DNA from: Bacteroidia bacterium
Lineage (GTDB): Bacteria; Bacteroidota; Bacteroidia; AKYH767-A; OLB10
Assembly: GCA_037045145.1 (NCBI GenBank)
Contig: JBAOIA010000011.1
Location: 1,736,001 to 1,800,000 of the forward strand
Direction of reading: 5' to 3'
DNA length: 64,000 bases
In this document: piece by piece, positions 18,587 to 26,342 of the stretch
How positions within the stretch are numbered: the stretch's first letter is position 1
Layout: each line of letters starts with the position of its first letter
Program-made: the position numbers and the translations under genes
The notes under the pieces: generated by a model
Databases searched by the model: none
Told to the model about the DNA's origin: nothing
What the model saw: the letters and a program-made list of their open reading frames with translations, nothing else

Positions 18587-19366
18587 ATGAATATGAAGAT
18601 TTCGATTGTAACAATAACTTATAATAGTGCTGCAACTATTGAAGACACCATTAAATCTGTTGTTGCACAGGACTATTCCGATATGGAATATTTGCTTATA
18701 GACGGTAAGTCAAAAGATAATACACTTCAGATAGTTGAAAAGTATAAGGATAAAATCACCAAAATAGTTTCCGAAAAAGATGGAGGACTTTACTATGGAC
18801 TCAATAAAGGTTTAAAAATGGCATCAGGTGATGTAATCGGAGCCATACATTCTGACGATTTATATGCTCATGCACAGGTTATTTCCAATGTCATGAAATT
18901 GTTTAATGCTGACCCCGAACTGGAAGGTGTTTATGCAGATTTGATTTTTGTTAACCGTGAAGATACCAATAAAGTAATGCGTGTTTGGAAGGCAGGAGAA
19001 TGTAAACCCGATTCATTCGAGAAAGGATGGATGCCACCACACCCTACTTTCTTTGTCCGTAAGTCGGTTTATGAAAAGTATGGCTACATTAATACCGATT
19101 TAAAACTTTCTGCCGACTATGAATTAATGCTTAGGCTTATTCACAAGCATAAAATAAAGATTGCCTATCTCCCCGAAACAATTGTCAAAATGAGAATGGG
19201 AGGCGTTAGTAATGTCAGTTTTTTTGTAAAACTTAAAGCCAATATTGAAGATAAGCTTGCCTGGAAAATGAACAATCTGAAGCCCGGATTCTTCACAACA
19301 TTACGTAAGCCACTTCGAAAAATCAGTCAGTATTTTAAAAAGGCATACAATACCTTCTTCTACTAA
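18587..19366 (+). CDS. Glycosyltransferase family 2
   Basis: 259 residues with a GT-A fold: ISIVTITYNSAATIEDTI, DGKSKDNTLQIVEKY, ADGGL-like EKDGGLYYGLNKG and the metal-binding HSDDLY. WMPPHPTFFVRKS resembles the acceptor-site motif of colanic-acid type enzymes. It inverts the anomeric configuration. ATG 18587 and ATG 18593 are both possible starts; the first is kept. It closes polysaccharide cluster 1. Confidence 0.88.
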   Translation: MNMKISIVTITYNSAATIEDTIKSVVAQDYSDMEYLLIDGKSKDNTLQIVEKYKDKITKIVSEKDGGLYYGLNKGLKMASGDVIGAIHSDDLYAHAQVISNVMKLFNADPELEGVYADLIFVNREDTNKVMRVWKAGECKPDSFEKGWMPPHPTFFVRKSVYEKYGYINTDLKLSADYELMLRLIHKHKIKIAYLPETIVKMRMGGVSNVSFFVKLKANIEDKLAWKMNNLKPGFFTTLRKPLRKISQYFKKAYNTFFY

Positions 19367-19400
19367 GCTATCCGCTTGATTGTCTGAAATTTGCCATATT

Positions 19401-19429
19401 GTTTAACTTTAACATTATTTAAGTTAAAC
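19401..19429 (+). promoter_or_regulatory. Perfect 9-bp inverted repeat upstream of the ECF sigma gene
   Basis: GTTTAACTT (19401-19409) and AAGTTAAAC (19421-19429) are exact reverse complements around 11 nt. A further half-site, GGTTAAAC, sits at 19484-19491 just before the ATG. No T-run follows, so it is more operator-like than a terminator. Confidence 0.4.
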
Positions 19430-19456
19430 ATTAATACATAATTCATGTTTGCTTCG

Positions 19457-19464
19457 TAAGTTTG
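19457..19464 (+). promoter_or_regulatory. -7 element TAAGTTTG of the ECF sigma gene
   Basis: Perfect TAnnTTTG, 29 nt before the ATG at 19494 and between the inverted repeat and the third half-site. Confidence 0.4.
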
Positions 19465-19493
19465 TTGAGCTTTAATTTAAAAAGGTTAAACAA

Positions 19494-20015
19494 ATGAAAA
19501 ACTCAGATATCATATTTAAAGATTCAGTAAAAGACCATTATCGGTCATTAAAAGGTTTTGCATTAAAACTCACTCAAAATACTGAAGATGCCAATGACCT
19601 TATTCAGGAAACAATGTTGAAGGCATTAAACAATGAAGATAAATTTGAAAAGGGAACCAATCTTAGCGGATGGCTTTATACCATAATGCGAAATATTTTC
19701 ATAAACAACTATCGCAGAATGGTGAAAAGCCAAACATTCTTGGACAGCACCGAAAATCAATTTTTCCTTAATAACATTAATAATGCAACCAGAAACAGAG
19801 GTGAGGCTAACTTGGTGATGAAGGAAATCAACAATGCAATCAATGATTTGTCCGATAATCTTAAAGTGCCTTTTATGATGAGTTTCCGGGGCTATAAATA
19901 CGAAGAGATAGCTTCACAATTATCTATTCCATTAGGAACCGTAAAAATCAGAATACATACTGCAAGACAAAAACTGAAAGAAAAACTTTCTGTTTACAAT
20001 TCATTGTCGTTCTGA
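19494..20015 (+). CDS. ECF-type RNA polymerase sigma factor
   Basis: 173 residues with both sigma domains of the extracytoplasmic-function group. Region 2 reads DANDLIQETMLKALNNEDKFEKG and GWLYTIMRNIFINNYRR. Region 4 reads FMMSFRGYKYEEIASQL followed by PLGTVKIRIHTARQKLKEKL. No anti-sigma factor or SusCD/FecR genes adjoin it, so it is one of the solitary housekeeping-like ECF factors of the phylum. Its promoter region carries a striking inverted repeat. Confidence 0.92.
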   Translation: MKNSDIIFKDSVKDHYRSLKGFALKLTQNTEDANDLIQETMLKALNNEDKFEKGTNLSGWLYTIMRNIFINNYRRMVKSQTFLDSTENQFFLNNINNATRNRGEANLVMKEINNAINDLSDNLKVPFMMSFRGYKYEEIASQLSIPLGTVKIRIHTARQKLKEKLSVYNSLSF

Positions 20016-20072
20016 GGTAACAATATTCCTAATAAATCAAAAAGGGATTTAAAACTATCTTTTAATTTTCTT

Positions 20073-20804
20073 TTATGAAATTTGTTGTAAAAACAATTTC
20101 AATGCTTGTTCTTTTTGCTCATTTAACCTGAAGTCAATGTTTTCAGTTAAATAGGATTCTACATCAAAACGATAGTCAGGTTGAAGTTGTTTACTTAACT
20201 CAGGAATCATTTCTATTCCCTGACTGAGTGCATGAGAAAAAGCAGCAATAAATTTTTCCGGTAAGGACTTGTTGCTTACCCAACAGGCAAAGACAAAAGG
20301 TAGTCCCGTATGTTTTTTCCATTCAGTAGCAAGGTCATATACATATTTGAAGTTTGACTTCAATGCCAATGCCCTGTCACCAATAACAATGCCTGCAGTT
20401 TTACCTTCTATTTTATTTTCAAAACCTTTTTCAGACGGAAGCCAACTAACATCAATTTTCCAGAAATCTTTTGCAAGTAACTGTGCCAGCATTACCGAAG
20501 TTCTGCTATGATAATCAAGCCAGATTTGATTTATTTCATTTAACGCAACCTGACTTAACAACAGTACAGAGTTAACATTTCCGTTTGAGGCAATACAAAA
20601 CGGAGTTATGATTTGCGCATTTTTTACTAATGGAAGAACAGCTACAGGTATCAATCCTATATCAACTTTTCCATTGATTAGTTTTTCTGCACAAACAGAA
20701 GGGATGTCCAATGACAAATCTATTTCGGTTTTAATACTATTTTGTGTCAACCCGGCAACAAATGGTTTGGAGTTGAGATAAGAAACTACTGATACACGAA
20801 TCAC
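20073..20804 (-). CDS. mqnA: Chorismate dehydratase MqnA (futalosine menaquinone pathway)
   Basis: 243 residues with a periplasmic-binding-protein fold that works in the cytoplasm. It removes water from chorismate to 3-enolpyruvylbenzoate, the entry to the futalosine route. SVVSYLNSKPFVAGL, INGKVDIGLIPVAVLP, GVVIGD-like GIVIGDRAL and WKKHTGLPFVFACWV are diagnostic. The other mqn genes are not in the window, except perhaps the amidohydrolase at 28.5 kb. It is 2 bp downstream of holA on the same strand. Confidence 0.9.
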   Translation of the reverse strand: MIRVSVVSYLNSKPFVAGLTQNSIKTEIDLSLDIPSVCAEKLINGKVDIGLIPVAVLPLVKNAQIITPFCIASNGNVNSVLLLSQVALNEINQIWLDYHSRTSVMLAQLLAKDFWKIDVSWLPSEKGFENKIEGKTAGIVIGDRALALKSNFKYVYDLATEWKKHTGLPFVFACWVSNKSLPEKFIAAFSHALSQGIEMIPELSKQLQPDYRFDVESYLTENIDFRLNEQKEQALKLFLQQIS

Positions 20805-20806
20805 AA

Positions 20807-21871
20807 TTAATGAATAATTTTAAAAACCATTTCCCTGAGCAAATCTCCTGTTGGCACCTGATCCGTACTGCCTACACCTTTAGATTTTAGATCATACTCG
20901 CGCAACCATCCTATAATCTTTTCTAATTTTTTTACTGGATAGTTTCTGGCTGCTTGCTCATAATCTTTAACAAAAAATGGACTTATGCCTAATGCAGATG
21001 CTAATGATGCAGCAGATTTGTCAACGGTGAAATGATAAATGAGAATTTTATTAAAGTAAGCAAACAAGCTGCCAATAATCAATTGAATAGGATTGTTTTT
21101 TGGATTGGCTTCAAAATAATTAACAATTCTGTTTGCTTTTAAAACATTGCGTTCAGCCAATGCATTCTGCAATTCAAAAACATTGTAGTCTTTACTCACG
21201 CCAATATGCTCACGTATATCATTAGGCGTAATAACCGATTTATCTTTAAGGTTAATCAGCATTTTCCCAACTTCATTATTGATTTTAGACAAATCATTCC
21301 CTAAGTATTCGGCAAGCATTTCTACAGCATGGTCATCAGCTTTTATTTTTCTGTCTTTCAGATAGTTTTTTATCCAGGCAGGTAATTGATTATCATACAA
21401 TTTTTTTGTTTCAAGAAACTGTGCTTTATCTTTTATTAGTTTTCCTTTTTTTGTTCGGCTGTCAATGGTTTTGTATTTATAACAAAACAACAGTATGGTT
21501 GTTGGTGTAGGATTCTGAAGATATAGCATCAACGGATCTTCTTTCTCCTTGCTTTTATCTTTTGCTTTATCCTCTTCTTTATCCTTATTGCCAAACCATT
21601 TTACATCTTGTGCTTCTTTAATAATTACAACCTGATAGTTAGATATCATTGGAAACCTTCGTGCAGCACTCACAATTCCCATAGCATCCGCTTCACGACC
21701 ATAGAGAACGGTTTGATTAAACTCTTTCTCCATGTCATTCAGCACATTTTTTTCAACATAATCGCTGATGGCATCTATGTAATAAGGCTCTTCGCCCTGT
21801 AGAAAATACAGAGGGTGATAAACCTTGTTTTTAAGATCTTTTAATATCTCTTCAAATTTGCGTTCTGGCAT
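20807..21871 (-). CDS. holA: DNA polymerase III subunit delta
   Basis: 354 residues. The delta subunit opens the sliding clamp within the clamp-loader complex. Visible: LYFLQGEEPYYIDAISDYV at the N-terminus, the lysine-rich insert NKDEEDKAKDKSKEKED near residue 95, DDHAVEMLAEYLGNDLSKINNEVGKML and the C-terminal collar-domain stretch. It lies between amn and mqnA with 2- and 6-bp gaps, forming a three-gene unit. Confidence 0.9.
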   Translation of the reverse strand: MPERKFEEILKDLKNKVYHPLYFLQGEEPYYIDAISDYVEKNVLNDMEKEFNQTVLYGREADAMGIVSAARRFPMISNYQVVIIKEAQDVKWFGNKDKEEDKAKDKSKEKEDPLMLYLQNPTPTTILLFCYKYKTIDSRTKKGKLIKDKAQFLETKKLYDNQLPAWIKNYLKDRKIKADDHAVEMLAEYLGNDLSKINNEVGKMLINLKDKSVITPNDIREHIGVSKDYNVFELQNALAERNVLKANRIVNYFEANPKNNPIQLIIGSLFAYFNKILIYHFTVDKSAASLASALGISPFFVKDYEQAARNYPVKKLEKIIGWLREYDLKSKGVGSTDQVPTGDLLREMVFKIIH

Positions 21872-21877
21872 GGTTAG

Positions 21878-22648
21878 TTAAAAACGCAGATGCTTTACCG
21901 TAAGACCGTTATTTTTTAATTGATTCAAAGAGTCAATTCCAATATTGATATGATCTTTAACAAATTGTCTTGTAACACTCAAATCACTTTTTTCTGTTTT
22001 CACTCCATCAGGTATCATTGGTTGATCGCTTACTAATAACAAAGCTCCGGAAGGAATCTGATTTACAAATCCGGTTGTAAAAATTGTAGCTGTTTCCATA
22101 TCAATTGCCATACAACGCATTTTCCGCAGGTATTGTTTAAACTCCTCGTCATGCTCCCATACTCTTCGGTTTGTAGTGTAAACGGTACCTGTCCAATAGT
22201 CCTTGTCATAATCTCTAATGGTTGTTGACACGGCTTTTTGCAAACTAAAGGCAGGCAAAGCAGGAACTTCAGCCGGCAAATAGTCATTGGAAGTTCCTTC
22301 ACCACGAATAGCAGCAATGGGCAGTATTAAATCTCCCAATTGATTTTTACGTTTTAAGCCACCACATTTCCCAAGAAATAAACAAGCTTCCGGTTCAATA
22401 GCTGTAAGCAAATCCATAATAGTTGCAGCATTGGCACTGCCCATTCCGAAATTAATTAATGTAATACCATTGGCTGTAGCATTAGGCATCGAACGGTGTG
22501 TGCCCATGATTTCTACCTGATGTTGTTCTGCAAAAATTTCAACATAATTATTGAAGTTGGTGAGTAAAATGTATTTACCAAAATCTTCAATAGCGGTGCC
22601 TGTGTATCGTGGGAGCCAGTTTTTTACAATTTCTTCTTTCGAATGCAT
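21878..22648 (-). CDS. amn: AMP nucleosidase, short form
   Basis: 256 residues of the nucleoside phosphorylase/nucleosidase superfamily. It cleaves AMP to adenine and ribose 5-phosphate. The phylum-typical start KEEIVKNWLPRYTGT is followed by INFGMGSANAATIMDLL, LFLGKCGGLK and the purine-site MRCMAIDMETATIFTTG. It is half the length of the proteobacterial enzyme, which carries an extra N-terminal domain. The call rests on resemblance to Bacteroidota proteins so named. Confidence 0.85.
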   Translation of the reverse strand: MHSKEEIVKNWLPRYTGTAIEDFGKYILLTNFNNYVEIFAEQHQVEIMGTHRSMPNATANGITLINFGMGSANAATIMDLLTAIEPEACLFLGKCGGLKRKNQLGDLILPIAAIRGEGTSNDYLPAEVPALPAFSLQKAVSTTIRDYDKDYWTGTVYTTNRRVWEHDEEFKQYLRKMRCMAIDMETATIFTTGFVNQIPSGALLLVSDQPMIPDGVKTEKSDLSVTRQFVKDHINIGIDSLNQLKNNGLTVKHLRF

Positions 22649-22721
22649 ATAAAGTTTTATTTCTTGAAATCTAATTCATCTGTTTTGGTATTAATTTCTA
22701 AGAGTTTTTTAATTTCGTTCA

Positions 22722-23171
22722 ATGATTGAATTGAATTTACCTCATTTTGATTTTAAAATTAAAACAGAGGGACAAAGTAAACAAATTTTTGACCAGCTCC
22801 GAAACAAGTATGTTGCTTTGACACCTGAAGAGTGGGTGCGTCAACATTTTATGATGTTCTTGATTTATGAAAAAAAATATCCTAAAGGATTGTTTGCCAT
22901 TGAAAAAGAACATGTTTTTAATAATATGAAAATGCGTGCTGACCTTATTGTTTATAAGCATGATTTATCACCTTGGCTGATATGTGAGTTTAAAGCTCCT
23001 GAAGTAGCTATTACACAAGAAGTCTTTTATCAGGTTGCACGATATAATCTGACTTTTGACGTTCCTTATCTTGTAGTAAGTAATGGTTTAGAACATTTTT
23101 GTTGTAGAAGGGTAGAAGACCGTTTTGAATTTCAAGACGACATACCTGATTTTGAGACAGTGGATAAGTGA
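22722..23171 (+). CDS. Stand-alone type I restriction enzyme R N-terminal domain protein
   Basis: 149 residues corresponding to the nuclease domain of HsdR subunits without helicase or methylase. A PD-(D/E)xK core is visible: MRADLIVYKH supplies the Asp and WLICEFKAP the Glu-x-Lys. This short orphan is common beside holA in Bacteroidota and is unlikely to be a restriction system by itself. A DNA repair or processing role is inference. Confidence 0.8.
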   Translation: MIELNLPHFDFKIKTEGQSKQIFDQLRNKYVALTPEEWVRQHFMMFLIYEKKYPKGLFAIEKEHVFNNMKMRADLIVYKHDLSPWLICEFKAPEVAITQEVFYQVARYNLTFDVPYLVVSNGLEHFCCRRVEDRFEFQDDIPDFETVDK

Positions 23172-23192
23172 AGTTTCCGGATAAGTAAAATA

Positions 23193-23921
23193 TTAAAGTT
23201 CAACATTCCCCTTTGTTAACGGAATAAATGAACAAAAGCGATAACCTTGACCATAAACAGTTTTAATATAATTAAAAGACGAATGCTGTCCTATTTTTCT
23301 TTTCAGATTTTTCAGATGACTGTATAAAAATGCATAGTCTTCACCAATTTCAGAAGGCAACAAGTTTAATGCTTGTTTTGCTATTACCTCATGTGGTACA
23401 ATTTTATCGGGATTAAAAATTAAAAAATTAAGAATTTCAAATTCTGTTTTAGTCAATGTCAATCTATTTTTGTTTACCCACACTTTATATTCTGTAGGAT
23501 TAATTTCTATCTCTCCAAAATAATAATTTTGAGAGACGTTGCCAAATCTTAAACGATAAAGGCTTTTCAATCGTGCAAGTATCAGGTTGGTGTTAAAGGG
23601 TGCCGTAAAAACATCATCAGAGCCGTAGGTTATGGAATTCACAATTTCTTCGTCAGTTGCATTCTTGGCTACAATCAACACATTGCCCTTAAAGCGTTGC
23701 AGATTAAGTTGTTTTATAAAAATCAGTGCGCTATATTCAGGTAGTTGATTTTCCAGAAGAATAAAATCATAAGTTTCATTTTTCAGTTCCTCAAGAGCTT
23801 CAGATGCCGAGCAGGTGCATGTGTATCGAATATTCTCGCTTTCAAAACATTTGGTTATTGGCAGAAATAAGTCCTGATTGTGTTTTACCAATAAAACTTT
23901 AATGTTAATTTCCTGTACCAT
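23193..23921 (-). CDS. OmpR-family regulator with a degenerate receiver domain
   Basis: 242 residues: receiver-like domain (about 6-120) and a winged-helix OmpR/PhoB domain (LTLTKTEFEILNFLIFNP, YSHLKNLKRKIG, IKTVYGQGYRF). All residues needed for phosphorylation are changed: the acidic pair is Lys13-His14-Asn15, the phosphoacceptor Asp is Glu57 (ILLENQLPE), the switch Thr/Ser is Val84 and KPF is APF (107-109). It should not respond to phosphoryl transfer. No kinase gene is nearby. Confidence 0.88.
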   Translation of the reverse strand: MVQEINIKVLLVKHNQDLFLPITKCFESENIRYTCTCSASEALEELKNETYDFILLENQLPEYSALIFIKQLNLQRFKGNVLIVAKNATDEEIVNSITYGSDDVFTAPFNTNLILARLKSLYRLRFGNVSQNYYFGEIEINPTEYKVWVNKNRLTLTKTEFEILNFLIFNPDKIVPHEVIAKQALNLLPSEIGEDYAFLYSHLKNLKRKIGQHSSFNYIKTVYGQGYRFCSFIPLTKGNVEL

Positions 23922-24025
23922 AATTGGTTGTTATGTTTGTTGTTGAATCCCAATGTTTTTTAATCAATAGTTGCCAATGACATTTAATAAAGGAGAGAAT
24001 GCAAGATGTTTACTCACTTATGCAA

Positions 24026-24033
24026 CAAAGCTA
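24026..24033 (-). promoter_or_regulatory. -7 element TAGCTTTG, minus strand
   Basis: Perfect TAnnTTTG directed at the OmpR-like gene, which would give a leader of about 100 nt. No -33 TTTG at the expected spacing. Confidence 0.35.
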
Positions 24034-24370
24034 ACTACTCACCCATAAAAAATGACTGTTCGCCAAATAATTTATTAACATTTAAAAAAAATGTTATGAA
24101 TTCAAGAAAAGGGTGGGGGATAAAATAAATTCGTAACTTCACTAAAACATTAGCAAAAATCAAGCCATAAACTACTGGTTAAAGCTATGTGTTTGAACGA
24201 TAAATTTTAAATTGAAAAAATAGACATTCTACTCTTTGAGATGATTTTTTAAAATAGTTCAATAGCATTATTTCAATGGTTGGTAAACCCCAAAAGATGT
24301 GTTTTTAAAATATTTCTATTTGATGTACAGTCAATTATAACTTTTTTTCGCCATTCGCTTCTGCTTGATA

Positions 24371-24378
24371 TATATTTG
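24371..24378 (+). promoter_or_regulatory. -7 element TATATTTG of queA
   Basis: Perfect TAnnTTTG; TTCG at 24347-24350, 20 nt before it, is a one-off match to the -33 TTTG. The leader would be about 30 nt. Confidence 0.5.
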
Positions 24379-24412
24379 CGCCCTCAAAAAATAATCCTGT
24401 AAGATTACAGAT

Positions 24413-25462
24413 ATGAAATTATCACAATTTAAATTCGGCCTAAACGAAAACCTTCTTGCTCCACATCCTGCTGCCAACCGTGACGAAAGTCGGTTGATGG
24501 TAATTGACCGCAAAACCGGTAAGATTGAGCATAAAATCTTTAAAGACATCATTAATTACTTTGATGAAGGGGATGTGATGGTGATGAATAATACCAAGGT
24601 TTTCCCGGCACGCCTTTATGGAAACAAAGAAAAGACAGGTGCTAAAATTGAAGTCTTTTTATTACGTGAGTTAAATCCGGAGAGTAAACTGTGGGATGTA
24701 CTTGTTGATCCTGCACGAAAAATACGAATTGGTAACAAATTGTATTTCGGTGATGACGATATGCTTGTTGCAGAGGTAATTGATAACACAACATCACGTG
24801 GTCGTACATTGCGTTTCTTATTTGATGGCACAAGTGCCGATTTCAGAGAGGTAATTGAGAAGTTAGGAAATACTCCGCTTCCGAAATATATTAAACGTAA
24901 AGCTGAGCCCGAAGATAAAGAACGTTATCAGACTGTTTATGCTAAGAATGAAGGCGCTGTTGCAGCTCCTACTGCCGGACTACACTTTAGCAAGCAATTA
25001 TTAAAGCGACTTGAAATTAAAGGTATCAGCCTTGCTGAATTAACATTGCATGTTGGCTTAGGGACATTCAGACCTGTGGAGGTAGAAGACCTTACAAAAC
25101 ATAAGATGGATTCGGAATGGTTTAGCATTACACAACCATGTGTTGACATTGTCAATAAAGCAAAGGCCGGTAAGCATCGTATTTGTGCAGTAGGAACTAC
25201 CTCAATGCGTGCTATGGAATCATCTGTTTCTACCTTAGGCGAGCTTAAACCTTTTGAAGGCTGGACAAATAAATTTATTTTTCCTCCTTATGATTTCAGC
25301 TTGGCTAATTGTATGGTGACAAACTTTCACATGCCTGAATCAACTTTGTTAATGATGGTTTCTGCTTTTGCAGGTTACGATTTAACAATGCATGCCTATA
25401 AATTAGCAATGAAAGAAAAGTATCGTTTCTATAGCTATGGCGATGCCATGCTGATTCTCTGA
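24413..25462 (+). CDS. queA: S-adenosylmethionine:tRNA ribosyltransferase-isomerase
   Basis: 349 residues. It transfers and isomerises the ribose of SAM onto preQ1-tRNA to give epoxyqueuosine at the wobble position. It shows LIAPHPAANRDESRLMV-type N-terminus, VMNNTKVFPARLYG, EVFLLRE, YQTVYAKNEGAVAAPTAGLH, LHVGLGTFRPVEVED and the late block CMVTNFHMPESTLLMMVSAF. It is followed after 13 bp by ispD. Confidence 0.96.
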   Translation: MKLSQFKFGLNENLLAPHPAANRDESRLMVIDRKTGKIEHKIFKDIINYFDEGDVMVMNNTKVFPARLYGNKEKTGAKIEVFLLRELNPESKLWDVLVDPARKIRIGNKLYFGDDDMLVAEVIDNTTSRGRTLRFLFDGTSADFREVIEKLGNTPLPKYIKRKAEPEDKERYQTVYAKNEGAVAAPTAGLHFSKQLLKRLEIKGISLAELTLHVGLGTFRPVEVEDLTKHKMDSEWFSITQPCVDIVNKAKAGKHRICAVGTTSMRAMESSVSTLGELKPFEGWTNKFIFPPYDFSLANCMVTNFHMPESTLLMMVSAFAGYDLTMHAYKLAMKEKYRFYSYGDAMLIL

Positions 25463-25475
25463 AAATTTATTTACC

Positions 25476-26156
25476 ATGAGCCTAAAGCGATTTGCAATAA
25501 TAGTTGCCGGAGGCAGTGGAACACGAATGCAAGCCGGTGTTCCAAAACAGTTCTTACTACTTGAAGGACGACCAATACTTATGTATTCTATGGAATGCCT
25601 TTATCGCACAGGTTCGGAAATTACTGTGGTATTACCTAATGGTGAGCATAATCATTGGCAATCGTTGATTAAAGAGTATAATTTTAAGGTGCCGCATAAA
25701 ATCGCATCAGGTGGCACAACCAGAAACCGTTCAGTGTTTAACGGTTTGCAAACTATTGATGATAACGAAGCTTTGGTTGCTGTGCATGATGCAGCGCGGC
25801 CACTTTTAAAACCTGAATTGGTTGAAAAACTCTTTGAGCTTGCGTTGCATAGAGGCAATGCCATACCCGTTATTCCAGTCAGAGAATCACTAAGACGTAT
25901 TAATTCTACGGAGAATAAGGCCGTTAACAGGGCAGAAATTTTCGCTGTACAAACACCACAGGTTTTTAAAGTTAATTTACTTAAGGAAGCTTTTGCAGGA
26001 AATAGTGATACCACTTTTACAGATGAAGCTTCGTTAATTGAGTCAGTAGGGTTTACAGTATTTTCTGTTCAAGGAGACAGAGATAATATTAAAATCACTT
26101 TCCCGGAGGATATTCATGTTGCATCCATACTGCTCAAGAAGCAATTGTCCATTTGA
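25476..26156 (+). CDS. ispD: 2-C-methyl-D-erythritol 4-phosphate cytidylyltransferase
   Basis: 226 residues. It couples CTP to methylerythritol phosphate in the non-mevalonate isoprenoid pathway. The nucleotide loop IVAGGSGTRMQAGVPKQFL and the block VAVHDAARPLLKPELV are diagnostic, with TDEASLIESVG and VQGDRDNIKIT near the end. The isoprenoids feed the polyprenyl synthase encoded 5 kb downstream. Probably cotranscribed with queA. Confidence 0.95.
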   Translation: MSLKRFAIIVAGGSGTRMQAGVPKQFLLLEGRPILMYSMECLYRTGSEITVVLPNGEHNHWQSLIKEYNFKVPHKIASGGTTRNRSVFNGLQTIDDNEALVAVHDAARPLLKPELVEKLFELALHRGNAIPVIPVRESLRRINSTENKAVNRAEIFAVQTPQVFKVNLLKEAFAGNSDTTFTDEASLIESVGFTVFSVQGDRDNIKITFPEDIHVASILLKKQLSI

Positions 26157-26342
26157 ATCAGGCACTTATTTTCTCTTGTAAGAATTCATTAAAATTTGTG
26201 TAATTTTATTGCGCAAATCGTTACTTTGATTAAAATTTTTGTTGATGAATAGAAACGATAGCAATATTTTTTACGTTTAAGTACTATCAACATTTGGTTG
26301 TGTAAATCACTTGTTCAAGTAATATAAAATTCAAAGCATTAA

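Larger units (their letters stand above)
23922..24412. other. 490-bp intergenic region between divergent genes
   Basis: AT-rich, without a credible ORF. It holds a minus-strand -7 element for the OmpR-like regulator, a plus-strand -7 element for queA and an 8-bp AT hairpin (TAACATTT at 24076-24083 with AAATGTTA at 24089-24096). I see no conserved RNA structure. Confidence 0.6.

Noticed and set aside
19401..19429. The inverted repeat as a terminator of polysaccharide cluster 1.
   Set aside because: It is AT-rich with an 11-nt loop and is not followed by a T tract; its recurrence before the sigma start favours an operator.
22722..23171. A restriction-modification system.
   Set aside because: Only the HsdR N-terminal nuclease domain is present; no helicase, HsdM or HsdS is near, and this orphan is common beside holA.
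24076..24096. The 8-bp AT hairpin as a riboswitch or attenuator for queA.
   Set aside because: It lies about 300 bp upstream of the likely queA promoter, is pure A/T apart from one pair, and has no T-run.
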